Source: Chloroflexota bacterium (lineage in GTDB: Bacteria > Chloroflexota > Limnocylindria > Limnocylindrales > CSP1-4). Taken from it: DNA of 64,000 nucleotides. Every line of letters begins with the position of its first letter. The first letter of the stretch is position 1. The stretch is from contig JAJXUG010000005.1 in assembly GCA_021783095.1 (NCBI GenBank), positions 38,651 through 102,650 of the forward strand, given 5' to 3'. Positions 1 to 8,120 of the stretch are shown piece after piece. Made by a program: the position numbers and the translations under genes. Below the pieces are notes generated by a model that made no database searches, was not told the DNA's origin, and was given only the letters and a program-made list of their open reading frames with translations.

Positions 1-656
1 GGCGTGAGCGCGGCCTCGTAGTCGACCAGCGACTTGCCGAGCCGCTGCGCGTGGAAGGCGGAATGCCCGTCGTTCGTCCGCGTCCGCACTGGGCCGGGAC
101 AGATCGCGTTGACCGTCACTCCCTGCGCGGCGGTCTCGACTGCAAGGGAGCGGGTGAGCCCCAGCAGGCCGTGCTTGCTTGCCGAGTAGGCGGCCCCGAA
201 GAAGGTGCCGATCTTCCCCGCGATCGACGCCACCTGGATGATCCGGCCGTGACGGCGCTCGATCATCGGGCCCACGGCGAACTTGCATAGCAGGTACGGA
301 ACGGTCAGGTTCACGTACAGCGTGCGCTCCCAGAAGTCGTCGTCGAAGTCGACAACGGGACGCGGGTCCGCGCTGCTGCCGATCCCGGCGTTGTTCACGA
401 GGATGTCGATGCGGCCCATCGCGGCGATCGCGCCGTCGAAGACGGTACGGGCCGCCCCGCGCTCCGCCAGATCGGCCACCACCATGGCACACTGCCGGCC
501 GCCGCGCTCAATCTCCTCCTTGACGGACGCTAGCTCCGCCGCCTCGCGCCCGGTGAGCACGACATCGGCGCCCTCGGCCGCGAGGGCCAGTGCGATGGCC
601 CGACCGATCCCACGGCTGGAGCCGGTGACGAGTGCGACATGATCCGCGAGCGTCAA
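1..656 (-). CDS. SDR-family oxidoreductase, 3' end cut by window edge
   Basis: NAD(P)-dependent short-chain dehydrogenase, last gene of the minus-strand operon that starts near 5.9 kb. Translation from a TTG at 656 gives MTLADHVALVTG followed by the cofactor loop TGSSRGIGR at about residues 11-19. An NNAG motif lies mid-protein and the catalytic AYSASKHG tetrad segment follows, so all main SDR landmarks are visible in the 218 residues present. The TTG is chosen because it directly precedes the first beta strand and has an AAAGGATCAGGA purine stretch just upstream; an ATG-only search misses the gene. Substrate is unknown; the neighbours suggest a sugar or polyol derivative. Confidence 0.85.
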   Translation of the reverse strand, partial: MTLADHVALVTGSSRGIGRAIALALAAEGADVVLTGREAAELASVKEEIERGGRQCAMVVADLAERGAARTVFDGAIAAMGRIDILVNNAGIGSSADPRPVVDFDDDFWERTLYVNLTVPYLLCKFAVGPMIERRHGRIIQVASIAGKIGTFFGAAYSASKHGLLGLTRSLAVETAAQGVTVNAICPGPVRTRTNDGHSAFHAQRLGKSLVDYEAALT

Positions 657-751
657 GATCCTGATCCTTTCACTTGGTGTCTGTCCCCGCAGCGGTGGCA
701 GTCGTCACGTGCACTCCGGCGACCGGGCCACGGCGGCCCGGTCGCGCTCGG

Positions 752-1930
752 TTACTCCGCATAGGCGCCGAAGTCGCGGCCCGCGTCGGCGAATGCCTCG
801 ATGTTCGCGTACGGCGTCCCGTCGAAGAAGAAGTCCGTCGTCGAGAGAATGAGGTTGCCGCGTGGCTTGGCTATCGTCAGGACCTCTCGCACGCGCTCCC
901 TCACCTCGGCCGGCGTGGCGGTCATCAGGAACTCGACCTGGTCGATGTTGCCGCGGAGCGCCATCGCAGGACGCAGGACGCGGAGCGCCTCGGCGAGGTC
1001 GACGTCCCCGAATGGCGGCGGGACGAGGTAGCCCAGGCAATCGATGTCCATCTCGTTGTAGAGCTGCATGACGTGGGCCGCCGGCCCGCAGTTGTGGTAG
1101 ATCAGCGGCACGCCATCCTCGTGCAGCGCCGCGATCACCCGGTTCTCGTAGGGCATCACGTTGTTCCGGAAGAACGACGGCCCGACCGCGCTACCGGCGA
1201 GGTTTCCGGCGACCTCGATCGCGTCGGAGCCGCTCGCGATGCACGCCCGGTTGCGCCGGATCACCCATCCGACCAGGAACTCCATCAGCTCCCGGTAGAA
1301 GCCCGCATCCACGACCGGGTCCGCCATCAGTTCCTCGACGCTGCGGAAGACCGCCGCCTGGTTGAACGCGCCGTTGGTGCAGGTCGCCACCAGCCCGCGA
1401 TCGCCGGTCGCGGTCTTCGCCCGTCGGATGAGGCTGGTGTCCATGTCGTCCGCCGGCGGCATGTAGCGCATGAGCAGTTCCAGGTCCGCCGGCGTCTTGA
1501 CGAGGTACTCCTCGGGCGCACAGACGATCAGGTAGGTCGACGTGCGCTGGTAGACCTCGACGAGGCGGAGCCGGCCACCAGGCGTCGAGAATGTCACCGT
1601 GCGCCGGACGTCGCCACCGCGCTGCTCGTCGGAGACCGACACGTCCCAGCCGTCGGCCGGGCTGAGGATCGTGCGGTCAGCCTGCGTGCTCCGGGCGGCC
1701 CAGTAGTCCCACACCGTCCCCAGCGAATGGAGCACATCGAAGCCGAAGCGGTCGCAGTATTCGACGAACTTCTCGATGACATCGAAGTCCGGCGGGTCGA
1801 AGTACGTATCGATTTCGGGAACGTAGCCGAACATCTCGTAGACGGCGTTGTAGTACAGGAACGGCGCGACGGGGACCCGATCGGCTCGTTTCCCGTGCAG
1901 TGTCCGCAGGAGTCGCTCCCGGCCGTTCAT
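752..1930 (-). CDS. Uroporphyrinogen decarboxylase-like (URO-D fold) protein 1
   Basis: 392-residue member of the URO-D/cobalamin-independent methyltransferase-like TIM-barrel superfamily. It starts MNGRERLLRTLHGKRADRVP, the usual N-terminus of the non-heme URO-D-like proteins found in catabolic operons. The start at 1930 is preferred over an in-frame ATG at 1942 because GGAGG sits five bases upstream of it. A second, divergent URO-D-like gene lies at 4011-5147 in the same operon. No corrinoid protein or MtaB-type gene is present, so methyl transfer cannot be assigned; a decarboxylase or lyase role on a sugar-acid derivative is an equal possibility. Confidence 0.8.
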   Translation of the reverse strand: MNGRERLLRTLHGKRADRVPVAPFLYYNAVYEMFGYVPEIDTYFDPPDFDVIEKFVEYCDRFGFDVLHSLGTVWDYWAARSTQADRTILSPADGWDVSVSDEQRGGDVRRTVTFSTPGGRLRLVEVYQRTSTYLIVCAPEEYLVKTPADLELLMRYMPPADDMDTSLIRRAKTATGDRGLVATCTNGAFNQAAVFRSVEELMADPVVDAGFYRELMEFLVGWVIRRNRACIASGSDAIEVAGNLAGSAVGPSFFRNNVMPYENRVIAALHEDGVPLIYHNCGPAAHVMQLYNEMDIDCLGYLVPPPFGDVDLAEALRVLRPAMALRGNIDQVEFLMTATPAEVRERVREVLTIAKPRGNLILSTTDFFFDGTPYANIEAFADAGRDFGAYAE

Positions 1931-1967
1931 TCCGTCCTCCATGGTGCCGCCGAAGTCATCGTGTCGG

Positions 1968-2264
1968 TCATCGGCCGATGCGGGCGGAGCCGCCCGCCGC
2001 GAGAGCCCGCGCCTGCGACAACGCGACCAGGGCACCGTGCGCCCGCCCCAGCCGGCGGGCTGCCTCCGGGGCCTCGCCGGTGAGGAGGCCGTAGAACAGG
2101 CCAGCGGCGAACCCCTCGCCGCCGCCGACGCGGTCGAGCACATCCAGGTCGAGCGTTGGGGCGACGTTGAACTCGCCGCCGCTCACGTGGATCTCGCAGT
2201 GGTCCGCCTTCCGGAACTGCACCACGCCGGGATCGAAACACGTGACCAGCGCACCGAGCGACAT
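1968..2264 (-). pseudogene. PfkB-family sugar kinase remnant with internal deletion
   Basis: A 98-residue open frame joins the N-terminal region of a 2-keto-3-deoxygluconate-type kinase (SLGALVTCFDPG, then VSGGEFNVA) directly to the C-terminal region (DRVGGGEGFAAGLFYGLL). In intact PfkB kinases about 200 residues separate these segments, and the C-terminal motif reads GAGD with the catalytic Asp. Here it reads GGGEG, so both the middle and the catalytic residue are lost. It lies between the cupin gene and URO-D-like protein 1, in operon orientation. An assembly or sequencing error removing the middle would look the same, but would not explain the altered catalytic motif. Confidence 0.6.
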
Positions 2265-2386
2265 CGAGTCCAGCGCGCCCCCAGGCCGGACGTGGAGACG
2301 TTGGTCCGTTCGACCTTCCGTTCGGCGATCGGCATCGTCCGCGACGCCGTGCCGCTCGGGTCCGGCAGCCCCCAGGTCGCCATTTG

Positions 2387-2776
2387 TCACCCCCCGACCT
2401 CGACGGCCTCGTCCGGGTCGTCCGCGTTCGGGGCGACGACCGACAGCCAAACGAGTGACCCTGGCCCGGGCACCCGGATCCTATGAATGACACCACGTGG
2501 CACGTAGATGAGGCTCCACGGTCCTGCCGCGAACTCGGGGTCGTCACCGACCGTGAACAGCCCCAGGCCGTCGACGACGATCATCGCCTCGTCCCCGCCG
2601 GGATGGATGTGCGGCCGGTGCGGCTCCTCGCCGGGCCCCAGTCGCCAGCGCACGATCCGCAGGGCGTCCGAGGCGACCAGAGGCAGGCGCTGACCGTCCA
2701 ACGGCGTGCCGACCGCGGTCTCACTCGTATCCACGACCGCGGCATTGAGCGCCTCGTCAACCGACACGTAGGGCAA
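2387..2776 (-). CDS. Cupin-domain protein
   Basis: 129-residue single-domain cupin. The first metal-binding motif is visible as PHIHPGGDEAMIVVDGLG at roughly residues 54-71 (His-x-His-x5-Glu-x6-Gly pattern), and the second as PRGVIHRI near residue 94. Small cupins in sugar operons act as isomerases, lyases or sensors of sugar acids; which applies here cannot be read from sequence. It follows the Gfo/Idh/MocA gene by about 54 bases and is probably co-transcribed with it. Confidence 0.85.
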   Translation of the reverse strand: MPYVSVDEALNAAVVDTSETAVGTPLDGQRLPLVASDALRIVRWRLGPGEEPHRPHIHPGGDEAMIVVDGLGLFTVGDDPEFAAGPWSLIYVPRGVIHRIRVPGPGSLVWLSVVAPNADDPDEAVEVGG

Positions 2777-2830
2777 GGGGCACCTCTACTCGATGGGCTG
2801 AGTGTGCCGCGCGTCGGGGCGCGGGTCGCT

Positions 2831-3952
2831 TCATGCCGGGACCGCCGTCGGCGTCTCGTCGAGGACGCTCGCCCCAACCGGAAAGCGTACCGGCCGATGT
2901 TCCGCCTGGGACCGATAGATGGCCGTTGCGATCTCAACGGACTTCCTGCCGTCCTCGCCGGTCACGAGCGGAGGCCGGCCCTCACGGATGGCGTCCAGGA
3001 AGTCCGCGATCTGGGCGCGATGGTAGTGTGTGGTGACGTCGATCCGGGACGCGCGACGCACGTCCGTACGTTGCCAGCGACGGAGGTAGCGTTCCTCGCC
3101 GGGGATGGTCCAGATGTCGTTGACCGCAGGGGCCACGTCCGTGGACACGCCGGCGACGAACGCCGAGCCCGTCTCCGTCTGTACGCCGACGGACGCGCCG
3201 GATGCGCCATGCACATGCACCCTGCCAAACAGGCCGGGCTTCTGCGAGTTGCTCACGACGATCGATCCGAACGCCCCGCCGGCGAACCGGAGCACCGCGA
3301 CGGCCGTGTCCTCCACCTCGATCGAGGGGTGGTTCAGGTTCGCCCAGTACCCGAACAGCTCCTCCACCGGGCCCATCAACCACTGGAGCAGGTCCAGGTG
3401 ATGGGTCACCTGGTTGACGAGGATCCCCCCGCCCTCGCCGGCCCAGGTGCCACGCCACCCATCCGCCGCGTAATACTCCTCGCTGCGCCAGCCCAGCACG
3501 GTCACGGTTCCGAGGACCGGGCGGCCGATGCGACCTTCCGCAATGGCATCGTGCATGCGCCGCACGGGCTCGTAGAACCGGCGCTGGCTGACAACGCCCA
3601 GGTGCACCCGCCGCGTCGCCGCGACACGGATCATGCCGTCGCAGTCGGCAAGGTTCACCGCCATCGGCTTCTCGACCAGCACGTGGAGACCCGCCTCGGC
3701 TGCCCGCATCGCGAGCGCGGCATGCGTGGGGTGCGGCGTGCAGATGCTGACCATCCCGACCTCGGGATCCGCGAGGAGGGCGTCAAGACTCGTGTAGGCA
3801 CGTACGCCATAGCGATCCGCGAACGAGCGGGCCCGCGCGACGTCTGCGTCAAGGACCGCGACGAAACGCGAGCCGGCCAGGGAGGCCAGCGCCTCAGCGT
3901 GCGCCTTTGCGACCTTCCCCAGACCGATCACCGCCGTCCCGATCTGCTCCAC
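2831..3952 (-). CDS. Gfo/Idh/MocA-family oxidoreductase
   Basis: 373-residue NAD(P)-dependent sugar or polyol oxidoreductase. The Rossmann motif is VIGLGKVAKAHAEAL at the N-terminus; the family signature EKP (VEKPMAVNLADC) lies near residue 95, and the C-terminal domain carries a conserved His pair in NQVTHHLDLLQWL. Family length and domain order look complete. Substrate cannot be deduced from these motifs. It sits between the second URO-D-like gene and the cupin, all on the minus strand, consistent with one sugar-modification operon under the GntR regulator at 5137-5901. Confidence 0.88.
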   Translation of the reverse strand: MEQIGTAVIGLGKVAKAHAEALASLAGSRFVAVLDADVARARSFADRYGVRAYTSLDALLADPEVGMVSICTPHPTHAALAMRAAEAGLHVLVEKPMAVNLADCDGMIRVAATRRVHLGVVSQRRFYEPVRRMHDAIAEGRIGRPVLGTVTVLGWRSEEYYAADGWRGTWAGEGGGILVNQVTHHLDLLQWLMGPVEELFGYWANLNHPSIEVEDTAVAVLRFAGGAFGSIVVSNSQKPGLFGRVHVHGASGASVGVQTETGSAFVAGVSTDVAPAVNDIWTIPGEERYLRRWQRTDVRRASRIDVTTHYHRAQIADFLDAIREGRPPLVTGEDGRKSVEIATAIYRSQAEHRPVRFPVGASVLDETPTAVPA

Positions 3953-4010
3953 GGTCCGTCCCTCGATGTTCAGTTGGCGGAGAGCGATGGCTCGAAGGTC
4001 AGTGCGTTAC

Positions 4011-5147
4011 TCACGACGGCCCGACGAACAAGCCGCTCGTCGTGTCCGTGCCCTCCGGGACCACGTCAATGTCGAGCATGAGCCCTCCCGGCGGGAGGCT
4101 CGAGGTGAGAAGCGACACCTGCCGCTCCGTCAGCACGCCGAGCACGATGAGCGGCTTCTTCGCCGCGATGGTCCGGAGCTTCGGGATGAGTGACTCGAGA
4201 GGCGGCCCGGTCGGGTCGAGCGTCACCTCGATGGAACGCAGGCGCGGCAGCTCGAGCGCCCATTCGGCGAGGCTACCGACCGAGTGCGTGTGGAGCACGT
4301 GGAAGTCGAAGGCGTCGACGACGGCGGTCATAGAAGGCAGGAGGAATTCGCGATACTGCGCGTACGACAGATTCACCGCGTAGTCCTCCTGCAGCCGGAT
4401 CGTGGTCCCCGGGCTCCAGATGCCGTACTGGTTGCAATACCCGCCCGCTACCTGCGGGAGCATGTCCAGCTGGACGCGAGCCCAGTGGATGTACAGCTCA
4501 GTGATCCTGCCGAGGAGCGACTTGATCTCGTGCGGGTGGTCGTAGAACCCCATGTAGCAGCGCTCGACGCCGAGCGCCGCGATCAGCAGGTCGCCGGGCC
4601 CGCGGCTGATCATGTCGAGGGTGGGGATGCATCGATCCGGGTAGTAGCGATCCACGATGTAGGCGAGGAAGTCCAGCAGCTTCGCCAGCCAGTCCATCCG
4701 GGGACTGAACCCCTCGTCCGGCCGTCTGTACCAGTCGTCGCCGAGGTACTCGATCGGCCACACGGTCTGCGAGACCGTCGACACTTGCATGCCGCAGCCC
4801 ACGATGCCGACCAGCCACGGCACGCGGTGGTAGGGGAAGAGGGTGTTGAACGTCGCGCGGCCCCTGGTCGCGGAGGAGCCCACGGGCACCATCGGGCCGG
4901 GCTGGAGCTTCTCGGGCCAAACGGCGTCGGGCTGGAGCAGCATCCCGTCGCGGTCGAGCCAAGCGTCCGGCAACGCGGCGACATGGCGGAACCGCTGCGC
5001 AAGCCCGCAGTCGTCGTTGACGATGGCGCCGACAGCCCTGCGCTCCCACCACGCGGTGTGCAGCTCGATCAGATCCGCATCGGTCGCCCCGGTGACCGGG
5101 GTCGCCCCAATCGCTTCCCCGACCGCCGGTGGCCGCTCAGCGGCCAC
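4011..5147 (-). CDS. Uroporphyrinogen decarboxylase-like (URO-D fold) protein 2
   Basis: 378-residue protein related to URO-D-like TIM-barrel proteins, most recognisable in the C-terminal third (FHVLHTHSVGSLAEWALEL and then a LDPTGPP strand-loop), where the family usually has an HxCG-type metal loop. Here that loop reads LHTHSVG, so a zinc cysteine is not evident. Its start overlaps the end of the upstream GntR gene by 11 bases, implying translational coupling. Divergence from protein 1 of this operon suggests a different substrate rather than recent duplication. Confidence 0.7.
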   Translation of the reverse strand: MAAERPPAVGEAIGATPVTGATDADLIELHTAWWERRAVGAIVNDDCGLAQRFRHVAALPDAWLDRDGMLLQPDAVWPEKLQPGPMVPVGSSATRGRATFNTLFPYHRVPWLVGIVGCGMQVSTVSQTVWPIEYLGDDWYRRPDEGFSPRMDWLAKLLDFLAYIVDRYYPDRCIPTLDMISRGPGDLLIAALGVERCYMGFYDHPHEIKSLLGRITELYIHWARVQLDMLPQVAGGYCNQYGIWSPGTTIRLQEDYAVNLSYAQYREFLLPSMTAVVDAFDFHVLHTHSVGSLAEWALELPRLRSIEVTLDPTGPPLESLIPKLRTIAAKKPLIVLGVLTERQVSLLTSSLPPGGLMLDIDVVPEGTDTTSGLFVGPS

Positions 5148-5901
5148 GCTGCTGCCCGTCCCGAGGGGCGTCGAGCGTCCGCCTCTGGTAGCGCTGACGG
5201 CCGTTGTCCAGGTGCCGAATCATGGCGTCCCGAGCCTTGTCAGGATTCCGTTCGACGATGCTCTCGGCGACCACCTTGAGGTCGATCATGCCGAGTGTTT
5301 CCCACTCGGGCTCGAGGCCGGTCAGGTTCCGACTCTCGGAGAGGGACGTGCTCAGGCTCGCGAGGATCGCCGACAGCAGCGGGTTGTGGGTCGCCATGAT
5401 GATCAGCGAGTGCAACTGGACATCACGCGTCCGGATGGCGTCGACGCTCATCTCGCCGCTGGGGTAGGCAGCGAGCCACTCCTCCACCTCCGCGATCTCG
5501 GGCGCAGTCGCGCGCGCCGCCGCGAACGCCGCCGCGCCCCCCTCGAGCAGCCCCCGGACCTCGAACAGCCAGTCGAGCCCGTCCTCGCTCGCGAGCAGCA
5601 CTTTCGCCGGCCTGAGGAGGAACCCGGCCTCGGCATCGAGCACGTAGGTGCCATCGCCCTGCCGCGAGTCGAGGATCCCCATGATCGTGAGAGCACGGAT
5701 CGCCTCTCGGAGAGTCGGTCTGCTCACGCCGAGCTTGGCGCCCAAGTCACGCTCCGGCGGCAGCCTCTGGCCCGGCACGAGGCGCCCCTCGATGATCAGG
5801 CGCTCGATTTGGTCGACGGCGTGCTCGGCGAGCCCGCGACGGTCGACGGTCGTGAATGCCTCCTCGGGCACCGGTTCGCCTCCCGCCCACTTGGTGGCCA
5901 A
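5137..5901 (-). CDS. GntR/FadR-family transcriptional regulator (FCD domain)
   Basis: 254-residue regulator. The winged helix at residues about 20-85 includes LPPERDLGAKLGVSRPTLRE, the classic GntR recognition helix, and a DSRQGDGTYVL wing. The C-terminal all-helical FCD domain contains the metal-ligand type pattern (D..H.LI, then H near the end in MIRHLDNGR). It is the first gene of the minus-strand operon and is divergent from the SDR/ABC-transporter operon that starts at 6113. It likely autoregulates and controls both directions from the palindromes at 5921-5973, with a sugar acid or similar carboxylate as effector. Confidence 0.9.
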   Translation of the reverse strand: MATKWAGGEPVPEEAFTTVDRRGLAEHAVDQIERLIIEGRLVPGQRLPPERDLGAKLGVSRPTLREAIRALTIMGILDSRQGDGTYVLDAEAGFLLRPAKVLLASEDGLDWLFEVRGLLEGGAAAFAAARATAPEIAEVEEWLAAYPSGEMSVDAIRTRDVQLHSLIIMATHNPLLSAILASLSTSLSESRNLTGLEPEWETLGMIDLKVVAESIVERNPDKARDAMIRHLDNGRQRYQRRTLDAPRDGQQRGR

Positions 5902-5906
5902 ATGGC

Positions 5907-5935
5907 TTGACCTTTATCCACCGGAAAGTTATCAT
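5907..5935 (+). promoter_or_regulatory. Predicted sigma-70-type promoter for the 6113 operon
   Basis: TTGACC (5907-5912), a 17-base spacer and TATCAT (5930-5935) match the vegetative consensus at 5/6 and 4/6 positions. It would read rightwards with a leader of about 170 bases before the SDR start at 6113. Confidence 0.5.
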
Positions 5936-5939
5936 CCGG
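5921..5939. promoter_or_regulatory. Palindrome overlapping the predicted -10 element
   Basis: Arms CCGGA (5921-5925) and TCCGG (5935-5939) flank nine bases that include most of the TATCAT hexamer. Position over the -10 is typical of a repressor operator, and the adjacent GntR gene is the obvious candidate binder. Confidence 0.4.
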
Positions 5940-5945
5940 CCCTCT

Positions 5946-5973
5946 CCGACGTCAACAAATGGGGTTACGTCGG
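5946..5973. promoter_or_regulatory. 7-bp inverted repeat, arms two helical turns apart
   Basis: CCGACGT at 5946-5952 and ACGTCGG at 5967-5973 are perfect inverse complements with a 14-base spacer, so like points are 21 bp apart. The pair lies just downstream of the predicted transcription start in the divergent intergenic region. Confidence 0.4.
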
Positions 5974-6112
5974 TCGTCGCACATGAGATACGATGCGCTA
6001 TATGCTGCAACCCGAGTGATGCGCGATCGCAACCCCGGGGAGTGGGTCAGCCTCTGCCACGTGACCGCTTGCCGGCCACAGTCAACGTCCGGACTCTAGT
6101 GCTGGTGCCGCG

Positions 6113-6943
6113 ATGAGTGTCGAAGGGGTTGCTGAAGTTGATCGGTTCAGGCTCGACGGCAGAGTCGCCCTAGTCACGGGCGCCGCATCCGGCCTCGGCC
6201 ACTCGATCGCCGCGGGCCTCGCGTCGTACGGCGCGATCGTCGTCGGCGGTGACATCAACGACGAGGGTCTCGACGTCACGGTCAAGCGGATCCGGGCCGA
6301 GGGCGGGACCGCGATCGGCGTGCACTGCGATGTCTCGGACGAGGCGTCGATCGAGGCGCTGTTCGCCCGCGTCGACGAGGAGTTCGGACGCGTCGACATC
6401 CTCGTCAACGACGCCTTCCGGCCGATCGACCGCGTCTACCCCCAGGACCACGAGCTGGGCCCGTGGGAGGAGGCGATCCAGGTGAACCTCACGGGCTACT
6501 TCCTCTGCGCCCGCGCCGCCGGCCGCCGCATGATCGCGCGAGGCCAGGGGGGCAGTATCGTGAACATCAGCTCCATCGCCGGAAGCTCCGGGATGGGGCG
6601 CGGTAACTTCGTGTACTCGGTCACGAAGCACGGGGTCATCGGGCTCACGCGCGAGCTCGCGATCGAGTGGGCGAGGCACGGCATCCGCGTCAACGCGATC
6701 CAGCCCTGCCAGTTCCTGACGCCGGGGCTCAAGAAGTGGATCGACGCCGAGCCTGACCCGGTGGCCCTGACGAAGAACCTCGTGCGCGGGATCCCTCTCG
6801 ATCGACTGGGAGACCCGGAGCGAGACATCGTGGGGCCCGTGGTCTTCCTCGTGTCTGACGCCGCCGCGATGGTCACGGGCGTCGTCCTGCCCGTCGACGG
6901 TGGCAACCTCGCCTTCAATGCAGGGGGGAGCAAGACTTGGTAG
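6113..6943 (+). CDS. SDR-family dehydrogenase (candidate sugar 1-dehydrogenase)
   Basis: 276-residue short-chain dehydrogenase with the cofactor loop TGAASGLGHS near residue 22, a VNDAFRP segment replacing the usual NNAG, and the catalytic segment YSVTKHGVIGL near residue 165. A C-terminal PVDGGNLAF motif is typical of the classical family. It heads a plus-strand operon with a RbsC/SBP/RbsA-type transporter and an aldose epimerase, so oxidation of the imported sugar at C1 is a reasonable inference. The altered NNAG motif is unusual but occurs in functional SDRs. Confidence 0.85.
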   Translation: MSVEGVAEVDRFRLDGRVALVTGAASGLGHSIAAGLASYGAIVVGGDINDEGLDVTVKRIRAEGGTAIGVHCDVSDEASIEALFARVDEEFGRVDILVNDAFRPIDRVYPQDHELGPWEEAIQVNLTGYFLCARAAGRRMIARGQGGSIVNISSIAGSSGMGRGNFVYSVTKHGVIGLTRELAIEWARHGIRVNAIQPCQFLTPGLKKWIDAEPDPVALTKNLVRGIPLDRLGDPERDIVGPVVFLVSDAAAMVTGVVLPVDGGNLAFNAGGSKTW

Positions 6944-6992
6944 CTACCGTCCCGGCGCTTTCGACCCGCATGACCGGATTGGGCCGGGAGCG

Positions 6993-8000
6993 ATGACGAT
7001 GCCGCTGCCGGAAGGACCCAGCGTGGCCGTCGCGATGCCGCGATCCCGGCTTCGCGGATTGACGCGCCGCGTCACCAGCATTCCCGAGATCACGCTCCTG
7101 GTCCTGTGCGTCATCGCCTTCATCCTGTTCACGGCTGCAAACAAGGGCTTCGCCACCGGCCCGAACATCGAGTCGCTGTTCCTCACGATCGTCTACACGG
7201 GCATCGTCGCCGCCGGCGAGGCCGTCATCATGATCGCCGGAGAATTTGACCTGTCGGTCGGCTCGGTCGCGGGGATGGGGGCGATCGTCAGCGGCCTGCT
7301 GATGACCAGCTGGGGCCTCCCGGTGCCGGCCGCCATCGCGGGCGGTGTTGCCGCGGGCGCGGTGGTGGGTCTGGTCAACGGGTTGATCACGGTGAAGGTC
7401 GGGATCCCCGCGTTCGTCACCACGCTGAGCATGCTCTACATCGCCAAGGGCCTCGGGTACGTCATGAGCGGCGGCGACCCGGTCTACCCCCTGCCGCCCG
7501 ATGCGGGAAACCTCGCCCGCACGGACATCCTCGGCATCCCGTCGTCGATCTGGGTCTTCCTCCTGATTATCGTGGTTGCAGACCTGGTCCTGCGGTTCAG
7601 CACCTGGGGCCGGATGGTGTACGCCACCGGGGGCAATCCCCGCACGACCGGTCTCGCAGGCATCAGCACAACGAAGGTCAAGATCCTTGCCTTCGCGCTG
7701 TGCGGCGCTCTCGCCAGCTTCGGCGGGATCATGCTCGTGAGCCGGCTCCAGCGAGCTGACGCCTCCATCGGGCAGGGCTGGGAGCTGAACGTCATCACCG
7801 CGTGTGTCGTCGGCGGAGTCGCCCTCGGCGGCGGCGTTGGCACGATCGCGGGAGTCTTCCTCGGGCTCGTCCTCCTGCAAGGGGTCCAGCAGGGCCTCGT
7901 CATCGCCGGAGTCGACGCGTCCCTCCAACCGGTCGTCGCGGGGATGATCCTCATCGGCGCAGTTGGTTTCGACTTGTATCGCCGCCGCAGGACCGTGTGA
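6993..8000 (+). CDS. Sugar ABC transporter permease, RbsC family (1 of 2)
   Basis: 335-residue inner-membrane permease of the ribose/rhamnose/xylose type. Hydrophobic segments run from about residue 30 to the end, and the family hallmark AGEFDLSVGSVAGMGA is present near residue 80. The ATG at 6993 is chosen because GGGAG lies immediately upstream and the extra residues from 6900 overlap the SDR gene. A second RbsC-type permease is encoded at 15909-16901 on the other strand, so the complex could be a heterodimer fed by the lipoprotein and the ATPase of this operon. Confidence 0.92.
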   Translation: MTMPLPEGPSVAVAMPRSRLRGLTRRVTSIPEITLLVLCVIAFILFTAANKGFATGPNIESLFLTIVYTGIVAAGEAVIMIAGEFDLSVGSVAGMGAIVSGLLMTSWGLPVPAAIAGGVAAGAVVGLVNGLITVKVGIPAFVTTLSMLYIAKGLGYVMSGGDPVYPLPPDAGNLARTDILGIPSSIWVFLLIIVVADLVLRFSTWGRMVYATGGNPRTTGLAGISTTKVKILAFALCGALASFGGIMLVSRLQRADASIGQGWELNVITACVVGGVALGGGVGTIAGVFLGLVLLQGVQQGLVIAGVDASLQPVVAGMILIGAVGFDLYRRRRTV

Positions 8001-8120
8001 CCCAATAGCCTCATCCGGCCAAAGGGTCCTCTGGCCATATCCGACTACTTGAGGAGGTGTGCGAACGGGAAGGCTGGTGCCGTCACGAGTCCCATCGGCT
8101 GGTCCCGAGGATCGTGCTTT

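Noticed and set aside
674..2083. Long plus-strand open frame opposite URO-D-like protein 1
   Set aside because: Antisense shadow of a high-GC gene; Arg/Val/Asp-biased composition with no motif, while the minus strand has clear family similarity.
2483..4081. 532-codon plus-strand open frame
   Set aside because: Runs opposite the cupin and Gfo/Idh/MocA genes and shows only His/Arg/Asp-rich shadow composition.
8017..8036. Hairpin-like GGCC...GGCC after the permease as a terminator
   Set aside because: Stem has a mismatch and almost no loop, and no T-run follows; the operon continues to the lipoprotein.
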